Shown piece after piece: positions 52,093-61,373 of a stretch of 64,000 nucleotides of DNA. The position numbers were made by a program, and so were the translations under genes. Source of the stretch: UBA4421 sp002704225 (GTDB taxonomy: Bacteria; Pseudomonadota; Gammaproteobacteria; Pseudomonadales; Azotimanducaceae); contig CACDWG010000005.1 in assembly GCA_902556425.1 (NCBI GenBank), forward strand, positions 84,838 through 148,837. The letters are read 5' to 3'. Within the stretch, counting starts at the first letter, position 1. Each line of letters opens with the position of its first letter. The notes below the pieces were generated by a model that did not search any database, was not told where the DNA came from, and saw only the letters and a program-made list of their open reading frames with translations.

Positions 52093-53196
52093 TTACTCGC
52101 TACGTAAGAACTGCCCTTGAGTTTGCAGGGCTTGTACCGTTTCGTCGATCAATCCCTGCATTATTTGGGCTACGGGCTTAACGTCATTGAAATACGCGAT
52201 GCTTTGACCCGCTCCGGAGTGAATCAACGGCTCGATATCGTGCTCTTCAATCGCCCCCAGCAAGTCCCCGACCAGCACGTCTTGGTAAGGCATTTTCAAC
52301 GGTGCGGGTGCACCTTCTGCTTCCCAAGCCTGACTCCAGTCGGTCCGTACCTGACGAAACGGTTTACCGCTTTCGCTTCGTGTAATCACCGTGTCGGCGC
52401 TACCGGCTTGTATCAACTTGTCACGATTGACCGGATGCATATCGCCTTGATGCTCCCGGGACAGCAGCCAAGCCGTACCCAACCAGACACCTTGCGCGCC
52501 CATCGCCAGAGCAGCCGCAATGTGTCTACCGGTCGCCACACCGCCCGCTGCCAGCACCGGAATATCCCCCGCCGCATCGACAATCTGTGGCACCAAGGAG
52601 TACGTGCCTATCGGACCGGTATGTGCGCCTGCGTCGTAGCCTTGCGCCACGATAATTTCCACACCCGCCGCGATGGCTTTGGGCACATGATGGGGACTGC
52701 CGATCAGTGCAAGCGTTGTCTTACCACGTTCCCGCGCCTCGCCCACTACGTCGGCCGGTGCACCGATGCCGCAGGCTAACATGTCCACATCACTTTCCAT
52801 GACCGCGCGCAGCTGCGCGTCTTCGATTTCTTTGGAGCGGATAAATCGCGTTCGCATGCCCGGCTTGGTCGCTTCGGGCACGTTGTACCGCTCGATCAAT
52901 TGCTCGACAAATTCGGTATGTTCCGCGGGAATTTCAGCCTGTATAGCTTCACGGGAATTGTATTCCGGCATGCCGGGAGGCAATACAAGGTCAACGCCAA
53001 ACGGGCGATTCCCTACTAAGTGGCGAATCTGAGCCAGCTCTTTGGTGATTTCCTCGGGGAACCGCCGGGTGGCTCCGTAAACGCCAAAGCCACCCGCATT
53101 GGTTATCGCCGCGACCGTCTCTACATCGTGGGCAAACCCAAAAATCGGGCTATCGATACCAAAGCGGTCGCACATTGGACTCCAAATAGTGCTCAT
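52093..53196 (-). CDS. Nitronate monooxygenase family protein
   Basis: A 367-residue FMN-binding TIM barrel of the NMO/2-nitropropane dioxygenase family. The FMN phosphate sites are visible as IPVLAAGGVATGRHIAAAL and GAQGVWLGTAWLLS, and the QGYDAGAHTG segment carries the family His. The start has GAGGA upstream. Many members detoxify propionate 3-nitronate; others are enoyl-ACP reductase- or dehydrogenase-like, so the substrate is open. Confidence 0.88.
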   Translation of the reverse strand: MSTIWSPMCDRFGIDSPIFGFAHDVETVAAITNAGGFGVYGATRRFPEEITKELAQIRHLVGNRPFGVDLVLPPGMPEYNSREAIQAEIPAEHTEFVEQLIERYNVPEATKPGMRTRFIRSKEIEDAQLRAVMESDVDMLACGIGAPADVVGEARERGKTTLALIGSPHHVPKAIAAGVEIIVAQGYDAGAHTGPIGTYSLVPQIVDAAGDIPVLAAGGVATGRHIAAALAMGAQGVWLGTAWLLSREHQGDMHPVNRDKLIQAGSADTVITRSESGKPFRQVRTDWSQAWEAEGAPAPLKMPYQDVLVGDLLGAIEEHDIEPLIHSGAGQSIAYFNDVKPVAQIMQGLIDETVQALQTQGQFLRSE

Positions 53197-53296
53197 CGTC
53201 GTCCTCTCTCTCTACACTGCCTCGAGTGACCATTATCCCCGCGCGATTGCCATGAAACAAACCTCTGGGTTATCCAGATAAGCCCTTACCCAGCAC

Positions 53297-53737
53297 CTAG
53301 CGTTTCGCCCGACTCACCGAAATCCGCTCTTTGTTCAGCGCAACAATGTTGGGGCCAATACCCTTCACTTCTTCCAATTCGGCAATGCTTCGAAATGGCC
53401 CGACCTCGGTACGATACCGTACGATGGCTTTCGCCTTTGAAGATCCCACACCCTTGAGCACTGACGCCAGCTGTTCTGCGCTTGCGGTATTGAGATCCAC
53501 CCTGGTGACAGCGCCTGAAGATCGTTCCGGTGACGTTTTCGATGATCCTGCGGTTGACTGCGATGCTTGCCCGATAGCCGTTGCCTTAACTGCAACACTT
53601 GCCCCTGAGCCCGCAAAAGCGATCGTGTCGGCGCTGACGCGCATGGGTGAGGCGATGCTTACAGCCAAAAATAGAACCAACAATGCACGTCGCGTTATCC
53701 ATAGCCGATAAACGGCCCTGATGTTGAAAGCATTCAT
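53297..53737 (-). CDS. ComEA-like helix-hairpin-helix protein
   Basis: A 146-residue exported protein: hydrophobic N-terminus (RRALLVLFLAVSIA) then a Ser/Gly/Ala-rich linker and a C-terminal ComEA-type double HhH domain (VDLNTASAEQLASVLKGVG, then LEEVKGIGPNIVALNK). HhH motifs bind DNA non-specifically, and ComEA binds incoming DNA in the periplasm during transformation. AGGAG fits best with the second of two adjacent ATGs (53737). The frame is open to 53875, but that is not coding. It sits at the tail of the rpsA-ihfB cluster, as often in Gammaproteobacteria. Confidence 0.85.
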   Translation of the reverse strand: MNAFNIRAVYRLWITRRALLVLFLAVSIASPMRVSADTIAFAGSGASVAVKATAIGQASQSTAGSSKTSPERSSGAVTRVDLNTASAEQLASVLKGVGSSKAKAIVRYRTEVGPFRSIAELEEVKGIGPNIVALNKERISVSRAKR

Positions 53738-53875
53738 CATTTTCTCCTGTTGTTCAGGCGTAAAATGATAAAAAGACGGCGCCACATTCCACAGGGCACA
53801 GCACTCGTGCACAGACCGGTAAATGCTGAACAACCTGTACGCTTTGACCAACAACCCGCCCGATTCGCGGCTCAA

Positions 53876-54202
53876 TTACTGCGGTGGGTGCTGGGGCGTA
53901 CTGTCGATGGAGGAGGCAATCTGATCTTGCGCCTGCTGCTGGGCAAGCTCTGCCGCGGCGAGGGATTTTTTGAGTTTACGTACCTGCATACGCAGCGGCA
54001 GATGCCGCACTAGGTTGTACAACCAGCCCATAAACAGCCCGAGCATCAGAGCCAAAAACAACCACCAAAAAATGCTGAGGGTGAACGGTGTTTCCCACCG
54101 AACGAAACTCAGAGCAACTTGCTGCTGATTCACTGCCAGTGCGGCAAACAGAAAAACCAGAATCAGAACACAAACGAAGAGGAGGGATTTAAGCCAAGTC
54201 AT
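53876..54202 (-). CDS. lapA: LapA-domain inner membrane protein (YciS-like)
   Basis: A 108-residue protein with two membrane helices (about 5-23 and 43-62) and a coiled-coil C-terminus (LRMQVRKLKKSLAAAELAQQQAQ). NQQQVALSFVRWETPFTLSIFW and GLFMGWL match the LapA/YciS (DUF1049) family. In E. coli LapA works with LapB in controlling LpxC and lipopolysaccharide assembly. The position right after ihfB is conserved in many Gammaproteobacteria. No lapB follows; a comEA-like gene is next. Confidence 0.85.
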   Translation of the reverse strand: MTWLKSLLFVCVLILVFLFAALAVNQQQVALSFVRWETPFTLSIFWWLFLALMLGLFMGWLYNLVRHLPLRMQVRKLKKSLAAAELAQQQAQDQIASSIDSTPQHPPQ

Positions 54203-54223
54203 TGGTCCATCCTATCAGGGCTA

Positions 54224-54574
54224 TCAGGATTCTGCTTTCGCGGCCTGACTGCGTTCTAAGGCGGAGTTGACGCGGTCGCGTAACTCCTTACCGGGTTTGA
54301 AATGAGGAACATGCTTACCGGACAAGCCCACGGACTCGCCGGTTTTTGGGTTGCGACCGATGCGAGGTGCGCGGTAATGCAGTGAGAAGCTGCCAAAACC
54401 ACGAACCTCTATTCGACCACCGGTCGCTAAGGTATTGGACATCTGCTCCAGCATCGTTTTCACCGCCAACTCAACATCTTTGCTGGTTAGCTGCAGGCCA
54501 CTCGCCTGAGCCTGAGCCTGAGCGTTGACCATACGATCAATAAGCTCAGACTTGGTCATACTGGAATCAGTCAT
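54224..54574 (-). CDS. ihfB: Integration host factor subunit beta
   Basis: A 116-residue DNABII protein: helical dimer part (KSELIDRM), the beta ribbon with GFGSFSLHYRAPRIGRNPKTGE, where the Pro of RNPKTG intercalates in the minor groove, then GKHVPHFKPGKELRDRVN. It has an extra Gln/Ala stretch (NAQAQAQASG) in the first helix turn and a slightly long tail, so it exceeds the usual 94-100 residues. With IhfA it bends DNA for replication, recombination and transcription. It follows rpsA by 27 bp. Confidence 0.95.
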   Translation of the reverse strand: MTDSSMTKSELIDRMVNAQAQAQASGLQLTSKDVELAVKTMLEQMSNTLATGGRIEVRGFGSFSLHYRAPRIGRNPKTGESVGLSGKHVPHFKPGKELRDRVNSALERSQAAKAES

Positions 54575-54601
54575 CTATCAATCAACCGGATCAGGCAAAG
54601 C

Positions 54602-56287
54602 CTAATCTTCTTCCGGCTTGTTCATCTGAGCCTTGATCAGGTCGCCCAACGTCGCAGGCCCTGAGCGATCGCTCTCCTGCTTCTGGTGATCCTTGACCGC
54701 TTGACGCTCTTCTTCCACATCCTTCGCCTTGATCGACAAACCGATGGTTCGGTTCTTTCGATCTAAGTTGACGATCTTGACTTCAAGCTCATCGCCTTCT
54801 TTCAGCACGTTGCGCGCGTCTTCCACGCGATCGATGCTGATTTCAGCGGCTTTGAGCAGTCCAGTGACGTCTTCAGCCAGTTCAATGATGGCTTCCTTAG
54901 GCTGCACTTCAAGCACCGTACCTTTCACGATATCGCCGCGATCATGCGCTGCGGAGTAATCTGAGAACGGGTCTTTCTCCATCTGCTTGATACCCAGAGA
55001 GATACGCTCGCGCTCTGGGTCCACAGACAAGATGATGGTTTCGATTTGCTCGCCCTTGGAGTAGCGACGCACAGCGGTTTCGCCTGGTTCGTTCCAAGAA
55101 ATATCCGACAAGTGAACCAATCCGTCGATGCCACCTTCCAATCCAATGAAGATACCGAAATCGGTAATGGACTTGATGGTACCGGTAATCGTATCGCTCT
55201 TCGCGTGAGCGATGCTGAAGGATTCCCAAGGATTCGGACGGCACTGTTTGATACCCAGTGAAATACGACGACGTTCTTGGTCGATGTCCAACACCATGAC
55301 TTCGGTTTCGTCGCCAACGGAGACAACCTTCGATGGGTGGATATTCTTGTTGGTCCAGTCCATTTCGGAGACGTGTACCAGTCCTTCAACGCCCTCTTCG
55401 ATTTCAGCAAAGCAGCCGTAATCGGTCAGGTTGGTAACCGTTGCCATAACGCGGGCTCCCTCTGGGTAACGTCGTACGATATCAGCCCATGGATCATCAC
55501 CCAGTTGCTTCATACCGAGGCTGACGCGGTTCTTTTCGCGGTCGAACTTCAGAATACGTACGTCCACTTCGTCGCCAACGTTAACCATTTCGCTCGGATG
55601 ACGAATGCGCTTCCAGGCCATATCAGTAATGTGCAGCAGACCGTCTACACCACCCAGGTCAACAAAGGCGCCGTAATCGGTCAGGTTCTTAACGATACCC
55701 TTAACGTCTTGGCCTTCCTGCATGGAAGCCAGCAACTCTTCGCGCTCATGGCTGTTCTCTTCTTCCAGGACCGCACGTCGAGATACCACCACATTGTTGC
55801 GCTTTTGGTCCAGCTTGATCACTTTGAATTCAAGCGGCTTGCCTTCCAGGTGAGCTGTTTCGCGCAGTGGACGAATATCCACCAAGGAACCGGGTAGGAA
55901 GGCTCGGATGTCGTTAACGTCAACGGTGAAACCACCCTTGACCTTGCCATTGATGATACCAATGACCACTTCGCCCTGTTCGCTGGCTTCTTCCAGCTTC
56001 TCCCAGCTTTCTGCACGGCGTGCTTTTTCGCGGGACAGGCGCGTTTCACCGAAGCCGTCGTCTACCACTTCCATTGCAACCTTCACTTGGTCACCGATGG
56101 TCAGTGTGCAAACGCCTTCTTCGTTGAGAAATTGATTTTTTGGGATAACCCCTTCGGACTTCAGTCCGGCATGAACGACAACCCAGTCATCGTCAATATC
56201 TACCACCGTGCCGGTTACGATGGACCCGGGTGCCATCTCGATGGTGTTTAGGCTTTCTTCAAATAGGTCGGCAAAAGATTCGCTCAT
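54602..56287 (-). CDS. rpsA: 30S ribosomal protein S1
   Basis: A 561-residue protein with six S1/OB-fold repeats, including the first two that contact the ribosome (PGSIVTGTVVDIDDDWVVV) and four RNA-binding copies such as GIVKNLTDYGAFVDLGGVDG and GTIKSITDFGIFIGLEGG. Length is that of E. coli S1 (557). It brings mRNA to the 30S subunit. A structured leader lies upstream, and S1 is known to repress its own translation. Confidence 0.97.
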   Translation of the reverse strand: MSESFADLFEESLNTIEMAPGSIVTGTVVDIDDDWVVVHAGLKSEGVIPKNQFLNEEGVCTLTIGDQVKVAMEVVDDGFGETRLSREKARRAESWEKLEEASEQGEVVIGIINGKVKGGFTVDVNDIRAFLPGSLVDIRPLRETAHLEGKPLEFKVIKLDQKRNNVVVSRRAVLEEENSHEREELLASMQEGQDVKGIVKNLTDYGAFVDLGGVDGLLHITDMAWKRIRHPSEMVNVGDEVDVRILKFDREKNRVSLGMKQLGDDPWADIVRRYPEGARVMATVTNLTDYGCFAEIEEGVEGLVHVSEMDWTNKNIHPSKVVSVGDETEVMVLDIDQERRRISLGIKQCRPNPWESFSIAHAKSDTITGTIKSITDFGIFIGLEGGIDGLVHLSDISWNEPGETAVRRYSKGEQIETIILSVDPERERISLGIKQMEKDPFSDYSAAHDRGDIVKGTVLEVQPKEAIIELAEDVTGLLKAAEISIDRVEDARNVLKEGDELEVKIVNLDRKNRTIGLSIKAKDVEEERQAVKDHQKQESDRSGPATLGDLIKAQMNKPEED

Positions 56288-56408
56288 AGTGTTCGTCAGC
56301 CGAGGAAGCTCAGTGCAGTTACGCGAGCCTACCGTACGGCGGAACTCTCCGTTGGTTAGTTAACATGAATGCAGAAGGGTTAGGTTCCAAGCCGGGAATG
56401 CGGCGCGA

Positions 56409-56448
56409 CGGTCACGCTTTACCAAGGACGAACCTTGCGCTGTGACCG
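56409..56448 (-). promoter_or_regulatory. Long hairpin in the cmk-rpsA spacer
   Basis: CGGTCAC (56409-56415) pairs with GTGACCG (56442-56448), and CAAGG (56423-56427) pairs with CCTTG (56433-56437) inside it. It starts 13 bases after the cmk stop and ends about 120 bases before the rpsA start. No T tract follows, so it looks more like an mRNA stem in the rpsA leader than a terminator. Confidence 0.5.
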
Positions 56449-56461
56449 CAACAACACTCCG

Positions 56462-57121
56462 TTACTCAACCTTGCTCGAAATCTGCGTCATTACCGTCGC
56501 CACTACCTCGTCGATTGTCATCTCGGTACTGTCGATAATGAGCGCGTCATCCGCCGGCTTGAGCGGCGCGACTACACGTTCTCTATCCCGAGCATCACGT
56601 TCTTGGATCTGCTCGAGAAGGGCGCGCAAATTAACACCCAAACCGTTGTTTTTCAACTGGTTATAGCGGCGTTCCGCACGTGCTTCCGCCGAAGCGTCGA
56701 GAAAAATTTTCACCGGTGCATCGGTGAACACCACAGTGCCCATATCACGCCCGTCCGCAACCAACCCCGGGGCCCGCCGAAAACCTTGCTGTAGCGCAAA
56801 AATTGCATCCCTTACCGGTGGCAGAGCCGCCACTTGAGACGCGTTATTGCCCGCCTCTTCGGTACGAATGGCATCGGTCAAATTCGCTCCATTTACACGC
56901 ACTTGACCGTCATCGAAGACAATATCTAACCCTTCGCTCATCTCAACGAGCGCTTGAGCATCATCCAGAGCAATGCCATCCGCCACGCCAGCGACTGCGA
57001 TGATGCGATACAGCGCACCGCTGTCCAGTAAGTGCCAACCCAAGGCGTTTGCAATGGCGCTGGCCACGGTGCCTTTGCCTGCACCGCCGGGGCCGTCGAT
57101 TGTGACGACTGGGACGGCCAT
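56462..57121 (-). CDS. cmk: Cytidylate kinase
   Basis: A 219-residue nucleoside monophosphate kinase: P-loop TIDGPGGAGKGT near residues 7-18, the CMP-binding region with DIVFDDGQVRVNG, and DGRDMGTVVF plus ASAEARAERRYNQL of the lid. It phosphorylates CMP and dCMP with ATP. A second ATG at 57139 is possible, but the one at 57121 matches the usual N-terminus. It follows tyrA directly (30 bp); aroA, normally between them, is absent. Confidence 0.95.
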   Translation of the reverse strand: MAVPVVTIDGPGGAGKGTVASAIANALGWHLLDSGALYRIIAVAGVADGIALDDAQALVEMSEGLDIVFDDGQVRVNGANLTDAIRTEEAGNNASQVAALPPVRDAIFALQQGFRRAPGLVADGRDMGTVVFTDAPVKIFLDASAEARAERRYNQLKNNGLGVNLRALLEQIQERDARDRERVVAPLKPADDALIIDSTEMTIDEVVATVMTQISSKVE

Positions 57122-57151
57122 TTGCTCAGGGTACCTCATCGTTCTGGCAGG

Positions 57152-57985
57152 CTATGGCGCGCTGGGATCTGCGGCTTGGCGCTTTTGCGCCGCCGCCTCG
57201 ATCAATGCCAAACCTCGGCTTTGATCGCCGCTCTCTATGGCATCGGACAGCGCACGGAGATTGTTGGAATAATCGTCCAATGCTTGGGATAACGCCTCGT
57301 GATTGAGTTGCATGATACGCCACCATAAATCCGGGTTGGCTGCTGCTATGCGCGTGAAGTCGCGGAAGCCGCCGCCGGTCAGTGGCAGATGCTGGTCTGT
57401 CACCTGGCCCATGAATGCAAAGGCGAGCAAATGCGGTAGGTGGCTGGTGACCGCCAATGCCGCGTCATGTTCGTCGGGACTCATTCGGACGACGGAAGCA
57501 CCCACAGCTTCCCAAAAACTGGCACAGGTTTGCTCCGCCACCGACGCCGTCGTCGCCAACGGCGTCAACACCACGGCGCAACCGTCGAATAAGTCGCCGT
57601 CAGCCGCTTGGGGGCCGCTTCTTTCTGATCCGCTGATGGGATGACAGGGAACAAAGTGTGGCGCTGTGCTCTGGGTGACCTCGACCGCTTTGACAATAGG
57701 GCCTTTGACGCTGCCCACATCGAATATGGGGGCAGCATGATCGGCAAGCGTTATCACCCACGGGGCAACCAAATCACTGGGCACGCACAGGGCGATCAGG
57801 TCTGCGTCCGCGGGCACCTCTGAGACCACCGTGTCCACTACCCCGTTTTTCACCGCCCACAATGCAGAGTCTGCATTTGGCTCAATACCGACGATGCGCT
57901 CGACCAGGCCTCGCTCCTTGGCGGCCTTACCAATGGAGCCACCGATCAAGCCCACACCAACGATGGCTAGCGTGCCGAGCTTCAC
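57152..57985 (-). CDS. tyrA: Prephenate/arogenate dehydrogenase
   Basis: A 277-residue TyrA: NAD-binding IVGVGLIGGSIG at residues 8-19, HPISGSERSG (prephenate site, with the catalytic His region), and HLPHLLAFAFM followed by GGGFRDFTRIAAANPDLW. It makes hydroxyphenylpyruvate (or tyrosine from arogenate). There is no chorismate mutase or ACT part and no AroA fusion, unlike the TyrA-AroA fusion I recall in pseudomonads. It lies two bases after hisC. Confidence 0.95.
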   Translation of the reverse strand: MKLGTLAIVGVGLIGGSIGKAAKERGLVERIVGIEPNADSALWAVKNGVVDTVVSEVPADADLIALCVPSDLVAPWVITLADHAAPIFDVGSVKGPIVKAVEVTQSTAPHFVPCHPISGSERSGPQAADGDLFDGCAVVLTPLATTASVAEQTCASFWEAVGASVVRMSPDEHDAALAVTSHLPHLLAFAFMGQVTDQHLPLTGGGFRDFTRIAAANPDLWWRIMQLNHEALSQALDDYSNNLRALSDAIESGDQSRGLALIEAAAQKRQAADPSAP

Positions 57986-57987
57986 GA

Positions 57988-59121
57988 TCAGGACTCGGCC
58001 TGAGGGGTCGACTTTGGCCGGGCGTGGGAGCCAACCTTGGCTAACACGGATAGAAATCGCTCGTTCTCTGATTCCAGACCAATGCTGACCCGCACATGAT
58101 TGGGCAGTCCGTATTCCGCAATAGCGCGAACAATGACACCCTCTTGCAGCATGCGTTGAAACAAATCGTGACCGGGCTCTGCGCTGTCGAAAGCCACAAA
58201 ATTACCGGCAGACGGAATGAAGTCATAACCCAGACGGGTTAAACCCTCAGTCATCTGCACCATTCCCGCACGATTTAGCGCCACGCTTTCGTTTACGTAG
58301 TCGTCGTCTTCCAGTGCGGCCAAGGACGCTGCCATGGCCAAACTGTTGACGTTGAACGGCTGTCGGGCACGATTCAACAGGTCGGCAAAGGCCGGGCTTG
58401 AAGCCCCGTAACCAAAACGGACTGCCGCTAGGCCGTACACTTTGGAGAAGGTTCGAGTCACGATCAAATTGGGGAACTGGGCCAACAACGTGGCACCATT
58501 GAGATGATCGTCGTCTTCCACATATTCCAAGTAGGCCTCGTCTAGTACCACCCACACATGCTCAGGCACCGCCTGCAAGAACGGCAGCAATTCACTGCCC
58601 GGTGTGCGGGTACCGGTGGGATTATTGGGGTTTGCAATAAAAATCAGCCGAGTGGCGTCTGTTACCGCTTCCAGCATACCAGCCAGATCCGCACCATAGT
58701 TTTTGGCTGGAACGGTAACCAAATCACCGCCGCAACAGGTCACAGCAAGCCGATAAACCACAAAACTGTGTTCGGCAATAATCGCCTGAGCGCCAGGCTC
58801 GAGCACCACACGAGCAATCAGATCTAACACATCGTTAGACCCGTTACCCAAGGTGAGTTGGTTTGCATCGACACCGATTTTTTCCGACAAGCGTGCCTTC
58901 AACGCAAAGCCACCGCCATCCGGGTAGCGGGACAGTTCAGTCGCCGCTTCAGCAATAGCCTGCTGCACTTTCGCACCGGGGCCTCTGGGGTTTTCGTTAC
59001 TGGCAAGCTTAACGATGTCGTTAATACCCAGCTCCCGTGCCACTTCGTCTACGGGCTTGCCGGGTTTGTAGGGACTGAGTCCTGCAATACGAGGATTAAT
59101 GGATTGGTTTTGCATTGTCAC
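57988..59121 (-). CDS. hisC: Histidinol-phosphate/aromatic aminotransferase
   Basis: A 377-residue class I aminotransferase: KLASNENPRGPGAKV near the N-terminus, FIANPNNPTGT, DEAYLEY, and the PLP-binding Lys in TRTFSKVYGLAAVRFGYG. Between pheA and tyrA this HisC copy (hisC2) usually also serves phenylalanine and tyrosine synthesis. It overlaps the pheA stop by four bases, indicating translational coupling. Confidence 0.93.
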   Translation of the reverse strand: MTMQNQSINPRIAGLSPYKPGKPVDEVARELGINDIVKLASNENPRGPGAKVQQAIAEAATELSRYPDGGGFALKARLSEKIGVDANQLTLGNGSNDVLDLIARVVLEPGAQAIIAEHSFVVYRLAVTCCGGDLVTVPAKNYGADLAGMLEAVTDATRLIFIANPNNPTGTRTPGSELLPFLQAVPEHVWVVLDEAYLEYVEDDDHLNGATLLAQFPNLIVTRTFSKVYGLAAVRFGYGASSPAFADLLNRARQPFNVNSLAMAASLAALEDDDYVNESVALNRAGMVQMTEGLTRLGYDFIPSAGNFVAFDSAEPGHDLFQRMLQEGVIVRAIAEYGLPNHVRVSIGLESENERFLSVLAKVGSHARPKSTPQAES

Positions 59122-60230
59122 TCCTGCCCGCTTGCTTTCGGATAAGAACCCAACACCCGCACTTCTAGGGCAATATCCTTAACGTCTTTCAGAGCGGCAT
59201 CGGCTTCGGCCTGGGATTCGTGCCCATCAAAATCAATGAAAAAGACATAGGACCAATCGCCGGACCTGGCCGGTCGTGTCTCAATGCGCGTTAGGCCAAT
59301 CTGGTTGGCTTGAAACGGCGACAGCACCCGCAACAGGGCTCCCGGCTCGTTTTTCACCGATACCAATATCGACGTTTTGTCGTCGCCACTCGGGCCAACG
59401 TATTGCCGTCCCAGTACCAAAAACCGCGTTTTGTTGTGTGGATTGTCTTCTATGCGTGTGGCCAATACCCGAAGATCGTAGCGATCCGCAGCCATCTCAC
59501 CAGCGACGGCCAGCAAACTGGGGTCTGCGGCCGCTTGCTTGGCCGCTTCTGCATTGCTGGCCACCGCCGTTCGCGGCACCCCCGGATAATTCTGATCGAG
59601 CCACGCACGACACTGCGCCAAGCTTTGCGCATGAGATACGATTTTGCTCACCTGATGATCTGGCGCGGCTTCCTTTGCGCGCATCAGCGCGTGGTGAATC
59701 GGCAGTTCCACCTCGGCGCAAACCCGAGCGTTCGTGTTGAGCAGGCAGTCTAACGTGAGATTGACCATGCCTTCCGTGGAATTTTCCACAGGCACCACAC
59801 CGTAATCGCAGACACCAGACTCCACTTCTCTGAAGACTTCATCAATCGACGCCATGGGTAATGTCTGCACAAAGTGTCCAAACTGCTTCAGCGTAGCGGC
59901 TTCGGTATAGGTGCCCTGAGGACCAAAATAAGCAACGCTCATGGGGGTTTCCAACCCCAAGCAGCAGGCCGTTATTTCCCGAAACAACGTCTCAACATCG
60001 GCGTTAGACAACGGCCCGGGATTTTGCTCCGTGAGTCGGCGCAGGATTTGGGCAACCCGTTCGGGCCGATAAAATACCGTCGCTTCTTGATCCGCGGCCG
60101 GCTGTTGCTCCTTGATCTTGCCTACTTCCAGCGCGCATTGGGCACGCTCATTCAGCAAAGTCAGCAGTTGCTCGTCCAGCGCGTCGATCCTTTCGCGCAA
60201 AGGCTTTAACAGGTCATCATCCGCGCTCAT
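59118..60230 (-). CDS. pheA: Bifunctional chorismate mutase/prephenate dehydratase (P-protein)
   Basis: A 370-residue P-protein: AroQ chorismate mutase at residues 1-85 (LRERIDALDEQLLTLLNERA), prephenate dehydratase from about 98 (VAYFGPQGTYTEAA, NKTRFLVLG) and a C-terminal ACT domain (PGALLRVLSPFQANQIGLTRIE) for feedback by phenylalanine. The usual ESRP regulatory motif reads ETRP. It catalyses chorismate to phenylpyruvate. The start overlaps serC by 14 bp. Confidence 0.97.
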   Translation of the reverse strand: MSADDDLLKPLRERIDALDEQLLTLLNERAQCALEVGKIKEQQPAADQEATVFYRPERVAQILRRLTEQNPGPLSNADVETLFREITACCLGLETPMSVAYFGPQGTYTEAATLKQFGHFVQTLPMASIDEVFREVESGVCDYGVVPVENSTEGMVNLTLDCLLNTNARVCAEVELPIHHALMRAKEAAPDHQVSKIVSHAQSLAQCRAWLDQNYPGVPRTAVASNAEAAKQAAADPSLLAVAGEMAADRYDLRVLATRIEDNPHNKTRFLVLGRQYVGPSGDDKTSILVSVKNEPGALLRVLSPFQANQIGLTRIETRPARSGDWSYVFFIDFDGHESQAEADAALKDVKDIALEVRVLGSYPKASGQE

Positions 60231-61293
60231 TTTCGAATTCGCTCATGAAAGTTACCAACGCTTGCACCGATTCCAAGGGAACGGCGTTATAAATACTTGC
60301 CCGCATACCGCCTACACTGCGGTGCCCCTTCAAGTTAAACATGCCCCGGGCTTCCGCCTGAGCCAAAAACTCCCCGTCCAGCGCATCATCCGCCAGGGTA
60401 AAGGGTACATTCATTGCGCTTCGATCAGCTTTCGCCACCGGGGAACTGTAAAAATTGCTGCTGTCGATGGCGTGATACAACAGGTCGGCTTTTGCCTGAT
60501 TCTTTTCCGCCATGCCAGCGAGGCCACCGTTGGTTTTCACCCACTGAAAAACCAGCCCAGCCAAGTACCACGAATAAGTGGGGGGTGTATTCGACATCGA
60601 GTCGGCATCCGCCTGTACAGCGTAATCTAGAAACGTGGGCGTGATGGAGCGTGCTGAACCGCACAGGTCCTTGCGGACCATGATCACCGTCAGCCCGGCG
60701 GGACCAATGTTCTTCTGCGCGCCGGCATAAATCAGACCGAACTGATCAACATTCACCGGACGAGACAAAATATCCGACGACATATCAGCGACTAAGGTTG
60801 CGTGTTCGGGAAAATCTTTGAACTGCACACCACCAATGGTTTCGTTCGAGCACACATGCAAGAGTTTCGCACCATCGCTGAGTTGCCAGTCAGCAACGGC
60901 CGGTATGTGATCGTAATTGGTTGCACTGCTGGAGGCCGCCACGTTGACGTTGCAATACTTGCCAGCTTCTTTGATCGCTTTCTTGGACCACGCCCCCGTA
61001 TCGATGAAGTCGATGGTGTCATCGGCTTGGGTCAAATTCAGTGGAATACCCGCAAATTGTCCCGTGGCCCCGCCCTGCAAAAACAACACATGGTAGTCAT
61101 CGGAAACGGCAAACAAATCGCGCAAGTCTTGTTCTGCCTGCGCTGCAATACCGACAAAGGTCTTACTGCGATGGCTCATTTCCATCACTGACATGCCGCT
61201 ACCTTCGTAGTCGAGCATTTCCTCCGACGCTTGGGCCAACACGTCCGTTGGCAACGCTGCCGGGCCTGCAGAAAAATTATGGGTTCTTGCCAT
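60217..61293 (-). CDS. serC: Phosphoserine aminotransferase
   Basis: A 358-residue class V aminotransferase: NFSAGPAALP at the start, GGATGQFAGIPLNL, PLP-binding Lys in YAGAQKNIGPAG, and TPPTYSWYLAGLVFQW. It makes 3-phosphoserine for serine synthesis and the equivalent step of pyridoxal phosphate synthesis. MARTHNFSAGP (61293) is the normal N-terminus, with GGAG upstream. It lies between gyrA and pheA, as in other Gammaproteobacteria. Confidence 0.96.
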   Translation of the reverse strand: MARTHNFSAGPAALPTDVLAQASEEMLDYEGSGMSVMEMSHRSKTFVGIAAQAEQDLRDLFAVSDDYHVLFLQGGATGQFAGIPLNLTQADDTIDFIDTGAWSKKAIKEAGKYCNVNVAASSSATNYDHIPAVADWQLSDGAKLLHVCSNETIGGVQFKDFPEHATLVADMSSDILSRPVNVDQFGLIYAGAQKNIGPAGLTVIMVRKDLCGSARSITPTFLDYAVQADADSMSNTPPTYSWYLAGLVFQWVKTNGGLAGMAEKNQAKADLLYHAIDSSNFYSSPVAKADRSAMNVPFTLADDALDGEFLAQAEARGMFNLKGHRSVGGMRASIYNAVPLESVQALVTFMSEFENERG

Positions 61294-61373
61294 GGGTCTC
61301 GATACTCCAGTTATTGGCTCAAATTCGCGCAACGGGCCCAGTCCGGCTCAGCGCCCGGACAAGACCCCTTAGA

